The notes under the pieces were generated by a model that saw only the letters and a program-made list of their open reading frames with translations, had not been told where the DNA came from and searched no databases. A stretch of 64,000 nucleotides of DNA, taken from Prorocentrum cordatum (taxonomy: Eukaryota; Sar; Dinophyceae; Prorocentrales; Prorocentraceae). The stretch covers positions 491,032 through 555,031 of the forward strand of contig CAUYUJ010018060.1 in the NCBI GenBank assembly GCA_963575745.1, read 5' to 3'. The first letter of the stretch is position 1, and every line of letters begins with the position of its first letter. Of this stretch, positions 1 to 10,357 are shown one piece after another. The position numbers and the translations under genes are program-made.

Positions 1-2
1 GC

Positions 3-350
3 GTGCGGTGCGCCGCACCCGCGTTCACGCACCACGTGGACGCCAACGGCCAGTTCCTGAGCGCGCTCAGCCAGTCCCAGCGGTTCGACTTCATCTCCTG
101 GGTGCAGGAGGCCTACCCCGCCCTCGTGGAGGACGGCTCGGCCTCGGCCCGCAGAGAGTACCACAGTCGGCTGCACTTCAGGCGCCCCTCGCTGGCCGCG
201 GCCAGCGCGGCGCAGCCGCTGCGGGTGGTGACCTCGGCCCTCGTGCAGCTCGACCTGTCGCCGCCTCCGGGAGAGCAGCGCTGCAGCGACGGGCTCGCGC
301 GCATCGCCCTCTGGGACTTCAGGAGCGTCCGAGGCCGGGGGAGCGCCAAC
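3..350 (+). CDS. Partial exon of an unrecognised gene at the left edge
   Basis: An open frame enters from the window edge (codons in phase with base 3). Codon third positions are almost all G or C, and the residues look like ordinary protein: Phe-Ile-Ser-Trp-Val-Gln, then an acidic stretch, then Leu-Asp-Leu-Ser with a Pro-rich turn, ending near Ala-Leu-Trp-Asp-Phe. After about base 330 the composition becomes low quality even though the frame stays open to 1448, so I place an exon end near 330-350. The exact donor cannot be fixed because dinoflagellate introns often use non-GT donors. I do not recognise the family. The start lies outside the window or within the first bases. Confidence 0.4.
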
Positions 351-490
351 TGCACTCCGGCTGCCCTCGGCTCCGGCCACGCTCGGGGAGGGGCACCGCT
401 CAGGGGAGGATCTGCTCAGGGGAGGGACCTCCAATCACGCATCAATCGTCGACACATGGCCAAGTATGCCCACTCCGCCCGGGCCGTTCG

Positions 491-655
491 GATCTGCCAT
501 GGGGGGCCTGTCACCGATCCATCGGCGATGCATCGCCGATTCCAAGTGCCGCCCTCGGCGTTGTCCAGTTGCGACAGACGGCCGCCTGCCCAACCGCGGC
601 CGCTGTCGGTTTTGGGCAAAACCTGTTGTTGTGCATCGTACCCATGTCTCCGAAC
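491..655 (+). repeat. Dispersed repeat with perfect palindrome ATCGGCGATGCATCGCCGAT
   Basis: The palindrome at 521-540 is perfect over 20 nt. The block around it (GCCAT..GGGGC..TC.CCG..C.ATCGGCGATG) recurs at 17453-17505, and a shorter near-palindromic relative lies at 24379-24394. The following segment (about 545-655), with CGCCTGCCCAAC.GCGGC.GCTG.CGGTTT, recurs at 52040-52155. The parts therefore move or duplicate separately. No protein is implied. Confidence 0.6.
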
Positions 656-842
656 CCGATTCAGGCGTTCACCTTTGAGGGAGGGGCACATCCTGCAGAC
701 CTCCAGCGCAGATTTGGAACATAATCAAGGAGAAGGTTCTTCCCCTTCTGGGCTTCTGGGAGCCCTCGCCGGGGGCCCAGGGACCTCTAATAGTTCTTCG
801 GGACGGAAGCCGGGTCCCCAGTCGGGCGATCGCAAACATGGA

Positions 843-1000
843 TCAAGGGGGCGTGGATTAGCGACGGGTCCCGTTTCCACCAGAAATCGTGGATTTCCGC
901 CGCCGGGCGAGGCGGCACCGGCCGCATTTTGGAGAGGACGCTTCCCCCGATCCATGGATTTGGTGACCGCGCGCCAAATCCATGGATCGCTAATCCATGC
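843..1000. repeat. Nested inverted repeat with perfect 16-bp hairpin
   Basis: CGATCCATGGATTTGG (948-963) pairs exactly with CCAAATCCATGGATCG (974-989) around a 10-nt loop. Just outside, GCGTGGATTAGCGA (about 854-867) is the near-complement of TCGCTAATCCATGC (986-999). The segment could fold into a larger cruciform. It looks like a small foldback element. Confidence 0.6.
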
Positions 1001-2060
1001 TTGCGCGCCCACGAGTTGTCGGGCCCTGGGGTCATCAACAATAGATCCGGGAGGCAAACAGACCTGCGGGCAGGTGTCGGGACCTCTGAGGCCACGGATT
1101 CGACAAATCAGATTGGCGGACGTTTGGGGAATTACAGCGCCACATCGATGCAGTCTCCCTTCCCTGTCGTTCCGAAGCGGGCGGGGTGCATTCACAGCCA
1201 CCGCCCCTAATCAAAGGGGTCGATCTTCGGGGACCTCGGCAGGCGGCGGAGATGCCATATCCACATCTGAGGTCCACATCTGCCATGCCCAATGTATCCA
1301 TGTATCCATATCCGATGTGGGTGCATTGAGGCACTCCTGGGTCCCGATATGGCGATTTATTTGGGCACCCCTGGGGCCCAGAAGTGCCAAATACCCACTG
1401 CCCCTGGGGTTCCAGGACTTCGCTTCCATAGGCGGCTGGTATGGATAATCCCTAGGCTGGCACTTTGCGCCCATTTTCGGGGGCCCTGGTCATCACAGGC
1501 CCCGAAATATTGGTCAAAGCGAGGCCCGGGAGGCGTCCTGGGGAGCAGCGTTTTTTGGGGGGCGGCCAGGAGGGGGATGATGACTACGGGGGGGGGGGGA
1601 ATATCATGATGGGGGCCATGATACAGTCGGACCGAGGTATAAGATCCAGGTCGGTTCGGGGAGGGTGCCCTAATGTTCTTTGTGTTTGTTAGTTATTGTG
1701 CATCCTGGGGAGGGTACCCTAGGATGTTCTGTGTGTTCTGGCCGGCGAAGGGTCTCGTGTGCTTGGGGGATGCGCTGCTGGCCCCGCTCCGATTGTATCT
1801 CCCCATGGCCCCTCCTTTGAAGCCCCCTGGCCCCCCTGGGCCGCGCACGTGCCTCGGGCCATGATCTGCGACCCCCCGTTTGGGCGTCCCCCTCCTTGGG
1901 CGCCCCCGATGCATCCATGTTCCCGTGCTCCTCCGCAGGCAGCCATGACAGGGGTCCGTTCTGACAGCGCTGCAGCCGTGCGGCCGCCCGGCTTGGCTTC
2001 TCTGGCCGGCGCTGACTCGGTTCGGTCGCACATCACGGGAGCCTGGTATCGACTAGACAT

Positions 2061-2241
2061 GAGAGTGACCTTCGGCCAGAGTGAACTCTGGTGCGGGCCC
2101 AAGGGGGCCCAAGAGTGACATTTGGCCAGGGTGACCGAACGCGATGCGCCAGTGGCGTCTTGTTCGCTTGTGTTTGGTCCCCCCCCCGCGCCCCCACGAC
2201 ATCCGCGCACCAGAGGTCACTCTTACCCAAGGTCACTCTTG
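2061..2241. mobile_element. Foldback/MITE-like element with AGAGTGACCTT arms
   Basis: The left arm near 2061-2095 (AGAGTGACCTTCGGCCAGAG, then ACTCTGGTGCG) and the right arm near 2206-2241, read on the other strand (AGAGTGACCTTGGGTAAGAG, then ACCTCTGGTGCG), are imperfect inverted repeats of about 33 bp. A third AGAGTGACATTTGGCCAGGG motif lies inside. A related arm occurs near 50875. No coding capacity. Confidence 0.55.
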
Positions 2242-2261
2242 CGTGTAGCCGATTCTACGTC

Positions 2262-2450
2262 CTCGGAATTTTGTCTTTGACGCGCACTGGCGTAAGCCAG
2301 CGTCTAATAGCAGGTGAGGAAGCGCAGATTTAGCGTCGACTAGCATTGATTAGCGTCGATTTTCTTTGATTCGGCGTCGGCGAGCGTCGATTAGCGTCGA
2401 TCCGCAAGAGCTGGTGCGGGAGGCTCCCATGAGTTGCCGCAGATATCTGG
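2262..2450 (+). repeat. Dispersed repeat, copy 1 (partner at 18843-19010)
   Basis: Both copies run CCTCGGAATT.TGTCTTT.GCGCG, then a stretch rich in TTAGCGTCGA-like words, then GCGTCG.T.CGCAAGAGC, then GGGAGGC.CCCA and TGCCGCAGA. Order and spacing are similar. The GCGTCGATTAGC words form a small internal tandem array at 2331-2401. No protein product is supported. Confidence 0.6.
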
Positions 2451-2915
2451 GAACCACATGCACGGCCGCCACGACCGCTGCGCCAGGAATGAATGAGGGC
2501 CTTCAGGGCGCCAGGCTCGCAGCTGTCGGCTGCCTTGACGGGCTACGGCCAGGGATGCCAGCGTATCTTCGGACGGATGCCCGCTCCAGTCCTGCCTCAC
2601 TTCCCCGCCTCCTTCCTTCCTGCTGTCATCTTTGACTGGAGTCTGGGGACGGGCGTGATATCTTGCCCGCCCCGAGGCGCTTCCTCATCGGCCTCCTCCC
2701 CCTGCCACTCCGCAGTTCAGACTTGTTGCGCCTGCAGCGTTGGATGGGGATGCGTGTTAACCCTATGCTCCAAGGTCCAAGGTTGCGCGTTAGTCATGCG
2801 TTCGCTGCGATCGCCTGTCCTCCCCTTCCCCCACGACGTTTCTACGTACCAGTGCGCCTGATGCCTGTGACATTCGGCAGCAACAGTATACGTAGCACCC
2901 CGCAGATGCGGATAA
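2451..2915. other. No gene recognised
   Basis: Short open frames exist on both strands, but none has a recognisable motif or consistent codon bias. No repeat structure was seen. Confidence 0.4.
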
Positions 2916-3447
2916 GAGTGAGAGGGCGGTGTGGACGTCAGCAGTTTGCGAGACTCTGGAGAAGCCCGCCACAGGCGTCAAAGTTCTACAAATTGTACGA
3001 GGAGCCCGCCGCAGGCGCCGATCTTGATCTTGTCGTTAAACCAATGTGGGTAGGTCGCGGGTGAGTCGCAGGTGGGTCGTCAATGGGTCGTGGGTGGGTC
3101 GCGGGTGGGTCGCGGGCGGGTCGCGGAGTGGGTCGCGGGTGGGTCGCGGGTGGGTCGCAGGTGGGTCGCGGGGTGGATCGCGGGGTGGGTCGCAGATGGG
3201 TCGCGGGGTCGCGGATGGGTCGCGGGTGGGTCGTGGGTGGGTCGCGGGTGGGTCAAGGGGTGGGTCGCGGGTGGGTCGCGGGTGGGTCGCGGATGGGTCG
3301 CGGGGTGGATCGCGGGGTGGGTCGCAGATGGGTCGCGGGGTCGCGGATGGGTCGCGGGTGGGTCGTGGGTGGGTCGCGGGTGGGTCAAGGGGTGGGTCGC
3401 GGGTGGGTCGCGGGTGGGACGACGACAACAAACAACAACAACAACAC

Positions 3448-3484
<37 letters not shown>

Positions 3485-3535
3485 CACAACCACAACCACA
3501 ACCACAACCACAACAACAATCATGTTAATATTGTT
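2916..3535 (+). mobile_element. GAGTGAG element, left part: TIR, core, minisatellite, CAA tract
   Basis: It starts with GAGTGAGAGGGCGG at 2916, followed by a ~110-bp core with the words GAAGCCCGCC.CAGGCG and GAGCCCGCCGCAGGCG. A long GGTGGGTCGC/GGGTCGCGG minisatellite follows (3046-3418), then GACGACGACAAC and a (CAA)n tract to about 3525. The same module order is seen in the copy at 26919-27349. The conserved right end of the family appears at 4180-4340, so 3536-4180 may be a later insertion or rearrangement. Frames through the minisatellite give only GWVAGGSR or [11 protein letters not shown] peptides and are treated as non-coding. Confidence 0.7.
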
Positions 3536-3644
3536 TTTTTTTGGCACGCGTGTCTTGCATTACGTATACCCCAACCCTCGATACCCGCCCACTCAGTCTT
3601 CGATTGCACCCCATTTCGGGGGGAATATTTTCTTTGTCTGCCAC

Positions 3645-4058
3645 TGAGTGAACTGCGAGGAAGTTTGGAGCAAGAGCGCCGTTCCTGAGCTCGGGACCTC
3701 TCTGGCCAGGGGCTGTCGGAATACTGATGGAGGAATATCGAACGGGAACCCTTGTCGCCGTGTCCGGGCCTCCACCAAGTTGACTGCATTACGAGAATGT
3801 CTCGAACGAGAGCGCCGTTCCTGAGTTCGGGGGCCTTCCTGGCCAGGGGTTCTCGGAGTAAATCGTGAGGAAGTCTCGAGCAGGAGCCCTTGTCGTCGTG
3901 GCTGGGCCTCCGCCAACTTGATTGAATTGCGAGGAGGTCTCGAGCGAGAGCGCCATTCCTGAGTTCGGGGGCCTCTCTGGCCAGGGTGACTCGTGGTAAA
4001 TGATGAGGAAGTGTCGAGCGGGAGCCGTTGTCGTCCTGGCTGGGCCTCCAAGGGTCCA
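3645..4058. repeat. Tandem repeat, three units of about 130-145 bp
   Basis: AGCGCC.TTCCTGAG.TCGGG begins units near 3675, 3820 and 3949. Each continues with CTGGCCAGGG, a GAGGAAGT.TCGAGC block and GGCTGGGCCTCC. Unit lengths are not multiples of three, although the minus strand stays open, so coding is doubtful. The array directly precedes the leader relic. Confidence 0.65.
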
Positions 4059-4072
4059 CATTTTGGCTCAAG
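4059..4072 (+). other. Relic of the dinoflagellate spliced leader
   Basis: CATTTTGGCTCAAG matches the last 14 bases of the conserved dinoflagellate leader exactly. The bases before it (TCCA) keep only part of the 5' half. Such relics are known to mark places where a trans-spliced mRNA was reverse-transcribed back into the genome. No intact coding frame follows, so any retrogene here has decayed. Part of the flank resembles the neighbouring tandem repeat (GGCCTCC.CCAAC), so chance origin within that repeat is not fully excluded. Confidence 0.5.
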
Positions 4073-4179
4073 CCAACGCTCGAGCGGGAGCCTCGTCTTC
4101 ACAGAAAATGTAGCCGGCGTCGAGGCGAGAGCGCGCGGAATCGCTTTCGGAGTTCAACCATAATGACTCATTTGAAATG

Positions 4180-4195
4180 AGTATTCAACAACAAC

Positions 4196-4230
<35 letters not shown>

Positions 4231-4340
4231 AGCAGCAACAACAACAACAACAACCACGCAACAAGCATAATCCCCACCACGGGTCCCCACTTCAGCCACG
4301 CACCCAGGGACAATGCTTGACCGGTCGGCCCCTCTCACTC
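4180..4340 (+). mobile_element. GAGTGAG element, right part: CAA tract and conserved terminus
   Basis: A (CAA)n tract with scattered AGC is followed by GCAACAAGCA, then CCCCACCACGGGTCCCCACT, GCCACGCACCCAGGGACAAT and the end CGGCCCCTCTCACTC (4340). The last bases are the inverse of the GAGTGAG left end. The terminus matches those at 22733, 27618 and (inverted) 26919. Confidence 0.7.
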
Positions 4341-4381
4341 CGATGTAATACTAATCCCCACCAGGATTGTGAGGTTCTTAC

Positions 4382-4665
4382 CAATGATAGTGGCTGGAGG
4401 CCCTTTCTTGCGCTCTGAGTTGGCTTGATGCCCCTCCTTGCGCTTTTGGAGTTCTTGCTCCTCAAGCTTTTGCTTCCACACGGCAGCATCCTCCAGAGAG
4501 AGTCCGAACCGAGAGGCGACATGTTGGGCTGTCCATCGTTCCCCCCTTACCCCATCCCTACTAAGCTCAACGACGCCCCCCCCCGAGAGGCCACGAAGGC
4601 TTGAAGGACCACCACCTCCTCCGCGTCTCTGCCGCCTCCTCATCACCATCGTCCGCCCCTCCCGT
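4382..4665 (-). CDS. Candidate internal exon, possible neugrin-like Trp/Phe motif
   Basis: On the minus strand a frame reads Gly-Glu-Arg-Trp-Thr-Ala-Gln-His-Val-Ala-Ser-Arg-Phe-Gly-Leu-Ser, then a charged helix (WKQKLEEQELQKRKEG) and a Lys-rich end. It stops at a good donor, ATTG/GTAAGAAC, with the intron beginning at 4381. The spacing W..(7)..RF.LS is reminiscent of neugrin/Rrg9-type mitochondrial proteins, but this is a weak resemblance. The upstream boundary is unclear: the Gly-rich stretch near 4600-4640 may be linker or intron. Confidence 0.35.
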
Positions 4666-5039
4666 TCCGCCTGCACAGGGAGGAGGCACGGTGCGGCATG
4701 GTGCGCGTCCCCCAGCGGGCGCGTTCGGCGTGTTGAGGAATCCGCACACACGCTGGCTCCACCAGATGGGGAGGCTGTCTACGGGCCACAGGGACTCGCT
4801 GTACAATCATCTGTGGGGGAGCCAGCTCGAGCCCGCGCCCAAAGATGTGTCCTTGCGTTTCTCTGTCGACCTCTTCTTCTCTCCTTCAGGTGGGCCGCCT
4901 AATCGGCTTGGAGCTGCCAGCGGGCTGCAACGTCTTTCCTTGACGATTCCCACCAGCTGGGAGGGCTGGATAGCCTCGAGTTGCCCATGGTGGTGTGAGG
5001 GCCTTTGAAAACCCCGTCAACGTCAGATTTCCGTGCGCA

Positions 5040-5298
5040 CGCAGCTTCTCCTCTTCATCACCATCGTCGCCATTATAATCATCATTATCATCTGAATCAT
5101 CATCAGTTTCATCACCATAACCAGCTCCATCATCGTCATCATCAGAATCATCACCACCATGATCATCGCCGTCATCGTCATCATCATCGTTGTCGGCGTC
5201 ACCTTTATCTTCATCATCATAGTTATCGTAATCGTCATCATGACACTCACCATCTTTATCATCATCACCAGCAGCATTATCATCATCAGCATCATCAG

Positions 5299-5344
<46 letters not shown>

Positions 5345-5345
5345 T
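5040..5345. repeat. (CAT)n/(ATC)n microsatellite region
   Basis: Dense ATC/CAT triplets occur throughout, pure between about 5285 and 5343. They open frames of poly-His, poly-Ile, poly-Met and poly-Asp. None is taken as a gene. Confidence 0.9.
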
Positions 5346-5629
5346 TTTTTCCTTCGAGCGTCCCACCCTCCACGGGGGGAAGCGGCAATCGTCTCCGTCT
5401 GGAGAAACACACTCGTCGGAAATCAGGAGACCAGCCACCCCTGCCGACGTCGCCATCCCGCCGATAACCCCTCGGCGAGCGCGGCCGCGCAGCAGGCAAT
5501 GGAGGGCAAGCTGCGAGCGCCGAGCGTGTGGCACTAGACAGGCAGGTGAAACAACAAGCGCTGAGCAACAACCCAGGAGGAAAGAGGAGAGACAGGAGAG
5601 GAGGAGGAGGGAGGCCCGCTCACGGCCCT

Positions 5630-5960
5630 CAAGGCAGCAGGCGCGGCTGAGAGCGCCCCCGCGCCCAGCCATCAGCATGCTGCTCGGCGTCGCACTGCTT
5701 GACGTCACAGCGCTGGTCTGTGCCAGAATGCACGCCATCCCACTCGGACAGATGGTAGCCGCAGGTCCCGGCGCTGGCGATGCTGCTGGCACAAGCGCTG
5801 GCTCCTATGCATAGCCACCTAACCGTCCCGTGCATGAGGCTATCGGCCATCGGAGCGAACCAGTCACGGGCCCACCAGGTCGCAGTCGGGAACATGCAGC
5901 ATCTGCCACTCGCTCCGCAATTGGCGGCCTGGTCCGCTCGTGGTAACCGTGGTGCTGCGC
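5630..5960 (-). CDS. Candidate Cys/Trp-rich coding fragment
   Basis: The minus frame reads Arg-Cys-Cys-Met-Phe-Pro...Trp-Trp-Ala-Arg-Asp-Trp-Phe, then four more Cys and Cys-Asp-Val-Lys-Gln-Cys-Asp. The amino-acid mix looks more like protein than the neighbouring frames do. It sits directly downstream (on that strand) of the 21-bp VNTR. No family is recognised and no splice sites are assigned. Confidence 0.2.
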
Positions 5961-6180
5961 ATCCGCCGTGCTGCTCCTGGTGTCCCGCGTGCTCGTCGAC
6001 GTGCAGCTTTTGGTATCCGTCGTGCTGCGCGTGGTACTCGTCGTGCAGCTCGTGGTATCCGACGTGCCGCTCCTGGCACCCGTCGTGCTGCGGATGGCGT
6101 CTGTCGTGCAGCTCGTGGTGCCCGTCGTGCTGTAGCTCGTATCGGTCGACGTGGGCGTGGTCTCCGTCGTGCTGCTCGTG
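5950..6180. repeat. 21-bp minisatellite (heptapeptide period)
   Basis: The unit is about GTACTCGTCGTGCAGCTCGTG, repeated roughly ten times with substitutions. Because 21 bp is seven codons, any frame gives a seven-residue period, for example YHELHDE on the minus strand or a Cys/Trp-rich series on the plus strand. A second short block of the same unit lies at 6385-6480. The conserved phase suggests descent from a coding repeat, but which frame is real cannot be decided. Confidence 0.7.
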
Positions 6181-6544
6181 GCACTCGTTGTGCATCTCAC
6201 GGAATCCACTCTGTCAGTTGAGGTTGGCAGGACTGTAGCTGTCCCGGCCGCGTGACCGATGGATTGTGGGAGGGCGTCTGCCCTGGACTCGGCTGGAGTC
6301 GAAATTGTGCACGAGTTTTCTCGCCCCCCGAGGGTGGACGCCGGCGTGTCGCCCGATGTGGGGGATGCCAGCCTGTCGATGTATTCCAGTGCTGCTCGTG
6401 GTCTCTGCCGCGCTGCTCGTGGGCCCCGTCGTGTTGCACGTGGTACTCGTCGTGCAGCTCATGGAATCCGCGATTCTGCTGTAGCAGGTGCAAGTGTTGG
6501 CGCCACCGGCAGAGCTGGCGATGGCGCCAGTGTAGACCATGGCG

Positions 6545-7745
6545 CTGATGCCGGCTTAGGCGCAGGCGTTGATGCTAGCGTGTCGGTGCTGGCGTTGATG
6601 CCGGCGTAGGCACAGGCGTTGATACCGGCGACGGTGCTGGCATCGGCGCTGGCGGGAACGCCGGCGTTAGAGCTGGCGTTGGTGCAGGCGTACGCTGTAG
6701 GCGCTGGCGTTGTTGCCGGTGGAGGCGCCAGCGTTGGTACATCGGCGCTGGCATCGGTGCGGGTGTAGGCGCTGGCGTTGGAGCCAGGGCAGGCGCTGGC
6801 GTTAGTGCTTGCCTCAGTGCTGGCGTCGGTGCTGGTGTCGGCGCTGGCGTTGGTGCAGGCGTAGGCACTGGCGTTGCTGCTGCAGCCTTAGTGTTGGCGT
6901 CGGCGCTGTTGTAGGCGTCGACGGTTGTGCTGGTGTCGGTGTTGGCGGCGGTTCTTGCGTAGGCGCTGGCATTGGTCCGAGCGTTGGCGACGGCGTTGGT
7001 GCTGGTGGCAGGGTTGGCGTCGGCACTGGAGTAGGCGTTGGAGTTGGTGCTGGCGTAGGCGTAGGCGCAGGCGTTGATGCTGGCGTCGGAGCTGACGTCG
7101 GCGCTGGCATAGGCGCCAGCGTTGATACTGGCGTCGATGCGGGTGTCGGTACTGTTGCGGGCGCTGGCGTTGGTGCAGGCGTAGGCGCCGGCGTTGGTGC
7201 TGGTGGCGTCGGTGCTGGCGTCGGTGCTGGCGTAGGCGCTGGCGTGGGGGCCAGCTCGGACGCAGGCACTGATTTCGACGTCGGTGCTGGCGTCGGTGCC
7301 GGCGTAGGCGTGGTAACGGTGACGACGTCGATGATGATATCGGTGCCGGTGTAGGTGTTGGCGTTGATGCCAGCACAGGCGCTGGCTTTCGTTCTGGCGT
7401 CAATGCTGGCGCCGGCGCTGGTGTAGGCGCTGGCGTCGGTGCCGCCACAATAGCAGGCGTTCAGGCTGGCATCGGTGCTGGCGTCGGTGCTGATGTGGGC
7501 GTCTGCGTCGGCGTTGGCGTCGTGGGTGTGTGCGCTGGCGTCGGTGCCGGCGCGGACGCTGGCGGCTGTGCTGGCGTCGGGGCTGGCGCTGGCGTTAAGT
7601 TCGCGCTCGCGTCAGCGCAGGCGTCGGCGCTGGTGTAAGCGCAGGAGGTATTGCCAGCGCCATCGCAAGCGTGCATCCTGGCGTCTGCGCTGGCGTCGGT
7701 GCTGGTGAAGGCGTCGGCGTTGGTGCTGGCGTCGGTGATGCATCG
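6545..7745 (-). repeat. GGCGTTGGTGCTGGCGTAGGC minisatellite encoding Thr-Pro-Ala-Pro
   Basis: A 1.2-kb array is built of six-base words (GGCGTT, GGTGCT, GGCGTA, GGCGCT). The minus strand gives long (TPAP)n runs with occasional S and V, like a Pro/Thr-rich linker of a surface or wall protein. The plus strand gives (GVGAG)n. Frames break several times, so a functional product is uncertain. It lies between the 21-bp VNTR and the 3' end of LINE A. Confidence 0.7.
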
Positions 7746-7794
7746 GCGCCAGGGAAGGCGCAGCGCGGGCGATGTGATTTATTTTTTCCACGGG

Positions 7795-10330
7795 CTACAG
7801 CCACCTGGTGCGCGACTGCACCCGCAAGTCACCGCGCGCGCGGAGACCCGCGGCCCACTCGACGCCTTCCGAGGCGAGGGCGTCGGCGCCGCTGTCAAGT
7901 CTGCGGCGGACGGCCTGGAACTCGAGGAACCAGCCCTCGGCCGCCAGAGGCGTCAAACCCTCCTCGATCTCAGTCTGAAGCTCCAGCCGCCGGAACCGGC
8001 CAGTGCCGGCGCCGTGGCGGATCGCCGCCGTGTTGTCGCCGGCCACGCGGGCGCGGCGGAAGGGCATGCCCCCCGCAGCAGGCCGAGGCCGTGGCGACAT
8101 CCGACGGCCTCCGCGGGTTGCGAGCCAGGTCCGGCTGGAAGTGCCACCACCACCTCCGCCACTCTGGTAGGGGCGCCTCCAGCGAGGTGGTGGCGCCAGA
8201 GGATGGCGCCCGGTCCGCTCGCCTCCTCGCCGTCGAACCGCCGCGAGCTGCCATCGAAGGTGACCTCCAGGGGCCATGTCGCATCCTCGTGGGCTGGCGA
8301 CGGCGACCACGCCACAGTCACCACTTCGTCGGCCAGAAGGCGCTGACCAGCTTTCAGGCACGCCCGGGAGCAGCGGCAGTGAGGGCAGCGCTGGACCGTC
8401 CACTCCGCGGTGGCCAACGCCGGAGGGACACGACGAGGCCCGGGCCACCAGCCGGCGCATGCAGGAATTCAGCCAAGCTGCAGGGCTGCTGTCGGCCGTG
8501 AGGCATCCGAGGCGGTCGCCGGGCGCGGCAGGGCGCCGGGCCACCGCACGTCGAACCATGGCGCCGCCTCCACGTTCCTCGCGCGCCCGCGCGGCAGGGA
8601 CCGCCGAAGAACGCATCCCGAGGGCGGGGGCCGCAATCGCCGCGCAGTCCGGCGGACAGGACGGATCGGACGGGCCCCAGGCGTCTGGGCAAAGGCCGGC
8701 TGGCTGCCGAGCTGGGTCCAGCTCCGCGTGAGTGGCCGCTGCGCCGTCGTCCGCGTCGGGGTCATCGAGGTCGTCGTCGTCGCTGTCGTCCGCGTTGCCG
8801 CGCGCGCTGGTGGCCGCGAAGGCCCGGACCAGCCGCCGCGCCGCGTCCGACTTCTGGAGAGTGGCCCTGCCCAGCAGCGACATGTAGTGGAAGACCAGCT
8901 GGAGAGTGAAGGCGGCCACTGGCTGGGCCAGGTCGCCGGGCGCGCGCAGCGCCTCGCCGAAGGCGGGAGCACAGGCGGCAGGTAACAACCGGCGCCACGC
9001 GAGCGCAACGGCTGGGCACCAATTCCAGAGGTGCTCTGCTTCAGCCTCCCCGGCGCCGCAGAGCGGGCATGAGCCGTATATCCGCTGGGGCCAGGCGTCC
9101 GCGGGAGCGAGGCGGGGCCGCGCGGCCTAGAGACGCGCCGCGTCGGCGCGAGTTCCTCCGGCAGCAGTTGCAGCGGGCGGGCGGCCCACGCGCGCCCGTC
9201 GGCCCACGGCCCGAAGCATGCCGCACAACACTCCAGCGCAGGCTGCTCGCTGTGAGCGGCCCTCCAAGCGTGGCAGGCCGGTCGGGCGCACACGCAGCGC
9301 AGCCGGGGCGGGCGCTCGTCCGAAGGCCGCCACCGAGCCGCACCGGGCAGGCCGTTTGCCAAGAAACGCAAGACGTGGAAGGCCGCCGTGTAGCTCCGGG
9401 CCACTCCGAGGAGCACCCACTCGTCACCGAGGCTGCGCGCCCACCGTCGCGTTGTGGAGCGCTCCAGAAGCCAGTCCCCGAGGCGCCGAGCGTGGGCGGC
9501 CGCCCAGGCCGCCGCGTAGAGCGCTCGGCCGAGGCGGGCGGCGCGAAGGCGCGGCTGTGTCCATGGCCGCGCGCCGGCGGCGCGGCGGAGCTGGAGCGCC
9601 GCGTCTGCGAGGCCGAGCGGGCACCAGCGCGGCCACGGGGCAAGCTTTGCCGGCTGGGGTTGCTGAGCCCACTGCTGGAGGCGGCCCCGCCACCTCCCAA
9701 GCTCCTCGCGCAGCGGGCGGGGGCCCCAAGCGTCGCGCCGCACCGAAGCCAGCGCCGCGGTGGCACGGGCGGCGGCCACCGAGCATCTCGGCGCCCCGCG
9801 GGTTCCGCAGTAGGGGCCGAATCCTGTGCATGGCCACCCGCGTGGGACACCAGCGCGCGCCTGCGATGCGGAGCGCCGCGGCCATTGCATGGGTCGCGGC
9901 GGACTCGTCGGCCGGCAAGGGGAGCCCGACGTGCGTGGGGTATTCCGCCAATGGTGCGACGTAGTAATTCCAAGCCGCCGCGCGGCGTCCGGAGGGGCCG
10001 ACCGCCCCGCCGAGGGCGGTGCCCCGCTCGCGAAGTCGGCCAGAGGCGCGGCGCCAAGAACCCTGCCGCACCGCCGCAAGGGCGCCCGCGGATCACCCCC
10101 TCGGTGCGCCAGCCGCCAGCGCGCGCGCGCCGCGGCGAACGTGGCGCCCAACGGCGGAATTCCAAGCCGCTGGGCTTCCGCACTCGCGTGGAATTCTTCG
10201 CCTGAGGCAGCCATATGCCGCAACTGAACTCGCTGCGTCTGCGCCTGCATGCCTATCGCGCCCGCGTCGTCGTTGACCGTCTGCGGCCGCAAAGGATTCT
10301 GCGACAGGGCAGCCGCGTACCTTAAATAAT
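7795..10330 (-). pseudogene. LINE A, 3' part: RT C-terminal region, zinc knuckle, RNase H
   Basis: This is the decayed 3' half of a non-LTR retrotransposon ORF on the minus strand. Reading from 10330 down, the RT thumb/connection region includes a frame with AAAWNYYVAPLAEYPTHVGL (within 9424-10071) and one with FHVLRFLANGLPGAARWRP (about 9380). A zinc knuckle C-x2-C-x8-H-x4-C follows (9069-9016, CPLCG...EHLWNWC). An acidic linker comes next (DDSDDDDLDDPDADD), then an RNase H fold with Asp in TFDGSS (8253-8255), Asp in GDN (8035-8037) and Asp in ADALAS (7882-7884). The stop is at 7795-7797. At least two frameshifts are needed, so it is dead. The RT catalytic core lies upstream at 10740-11385, separated by a MITE. 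Confidence 0.85.
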
Positions 10331-10357
10331 TCGTAGAGCTTCCCTTAGCTAGTTGCT

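Larger units (their letters stand above)
351..2060. other. Non-coding, repeat-bearing stretch
   Basis: No convincing gene is seen. Open frames here lack coding texture. The stretch holds a dispersed repeat with a 20-nt palindrome (491-655), a large inverted repeat (843-1000), short CATATCC/CCATGTATCC repetition near 1250-1320, and G-runs near 1590-1600. Confidence 0.5.

Noticed and set aside
3046-3430. ORFs of GWVAGGSR and [11 protein letters not shown] repeats
   Set aside because: They are translations of the GGTGGGTCGC minisatellite, open in several frames at once.
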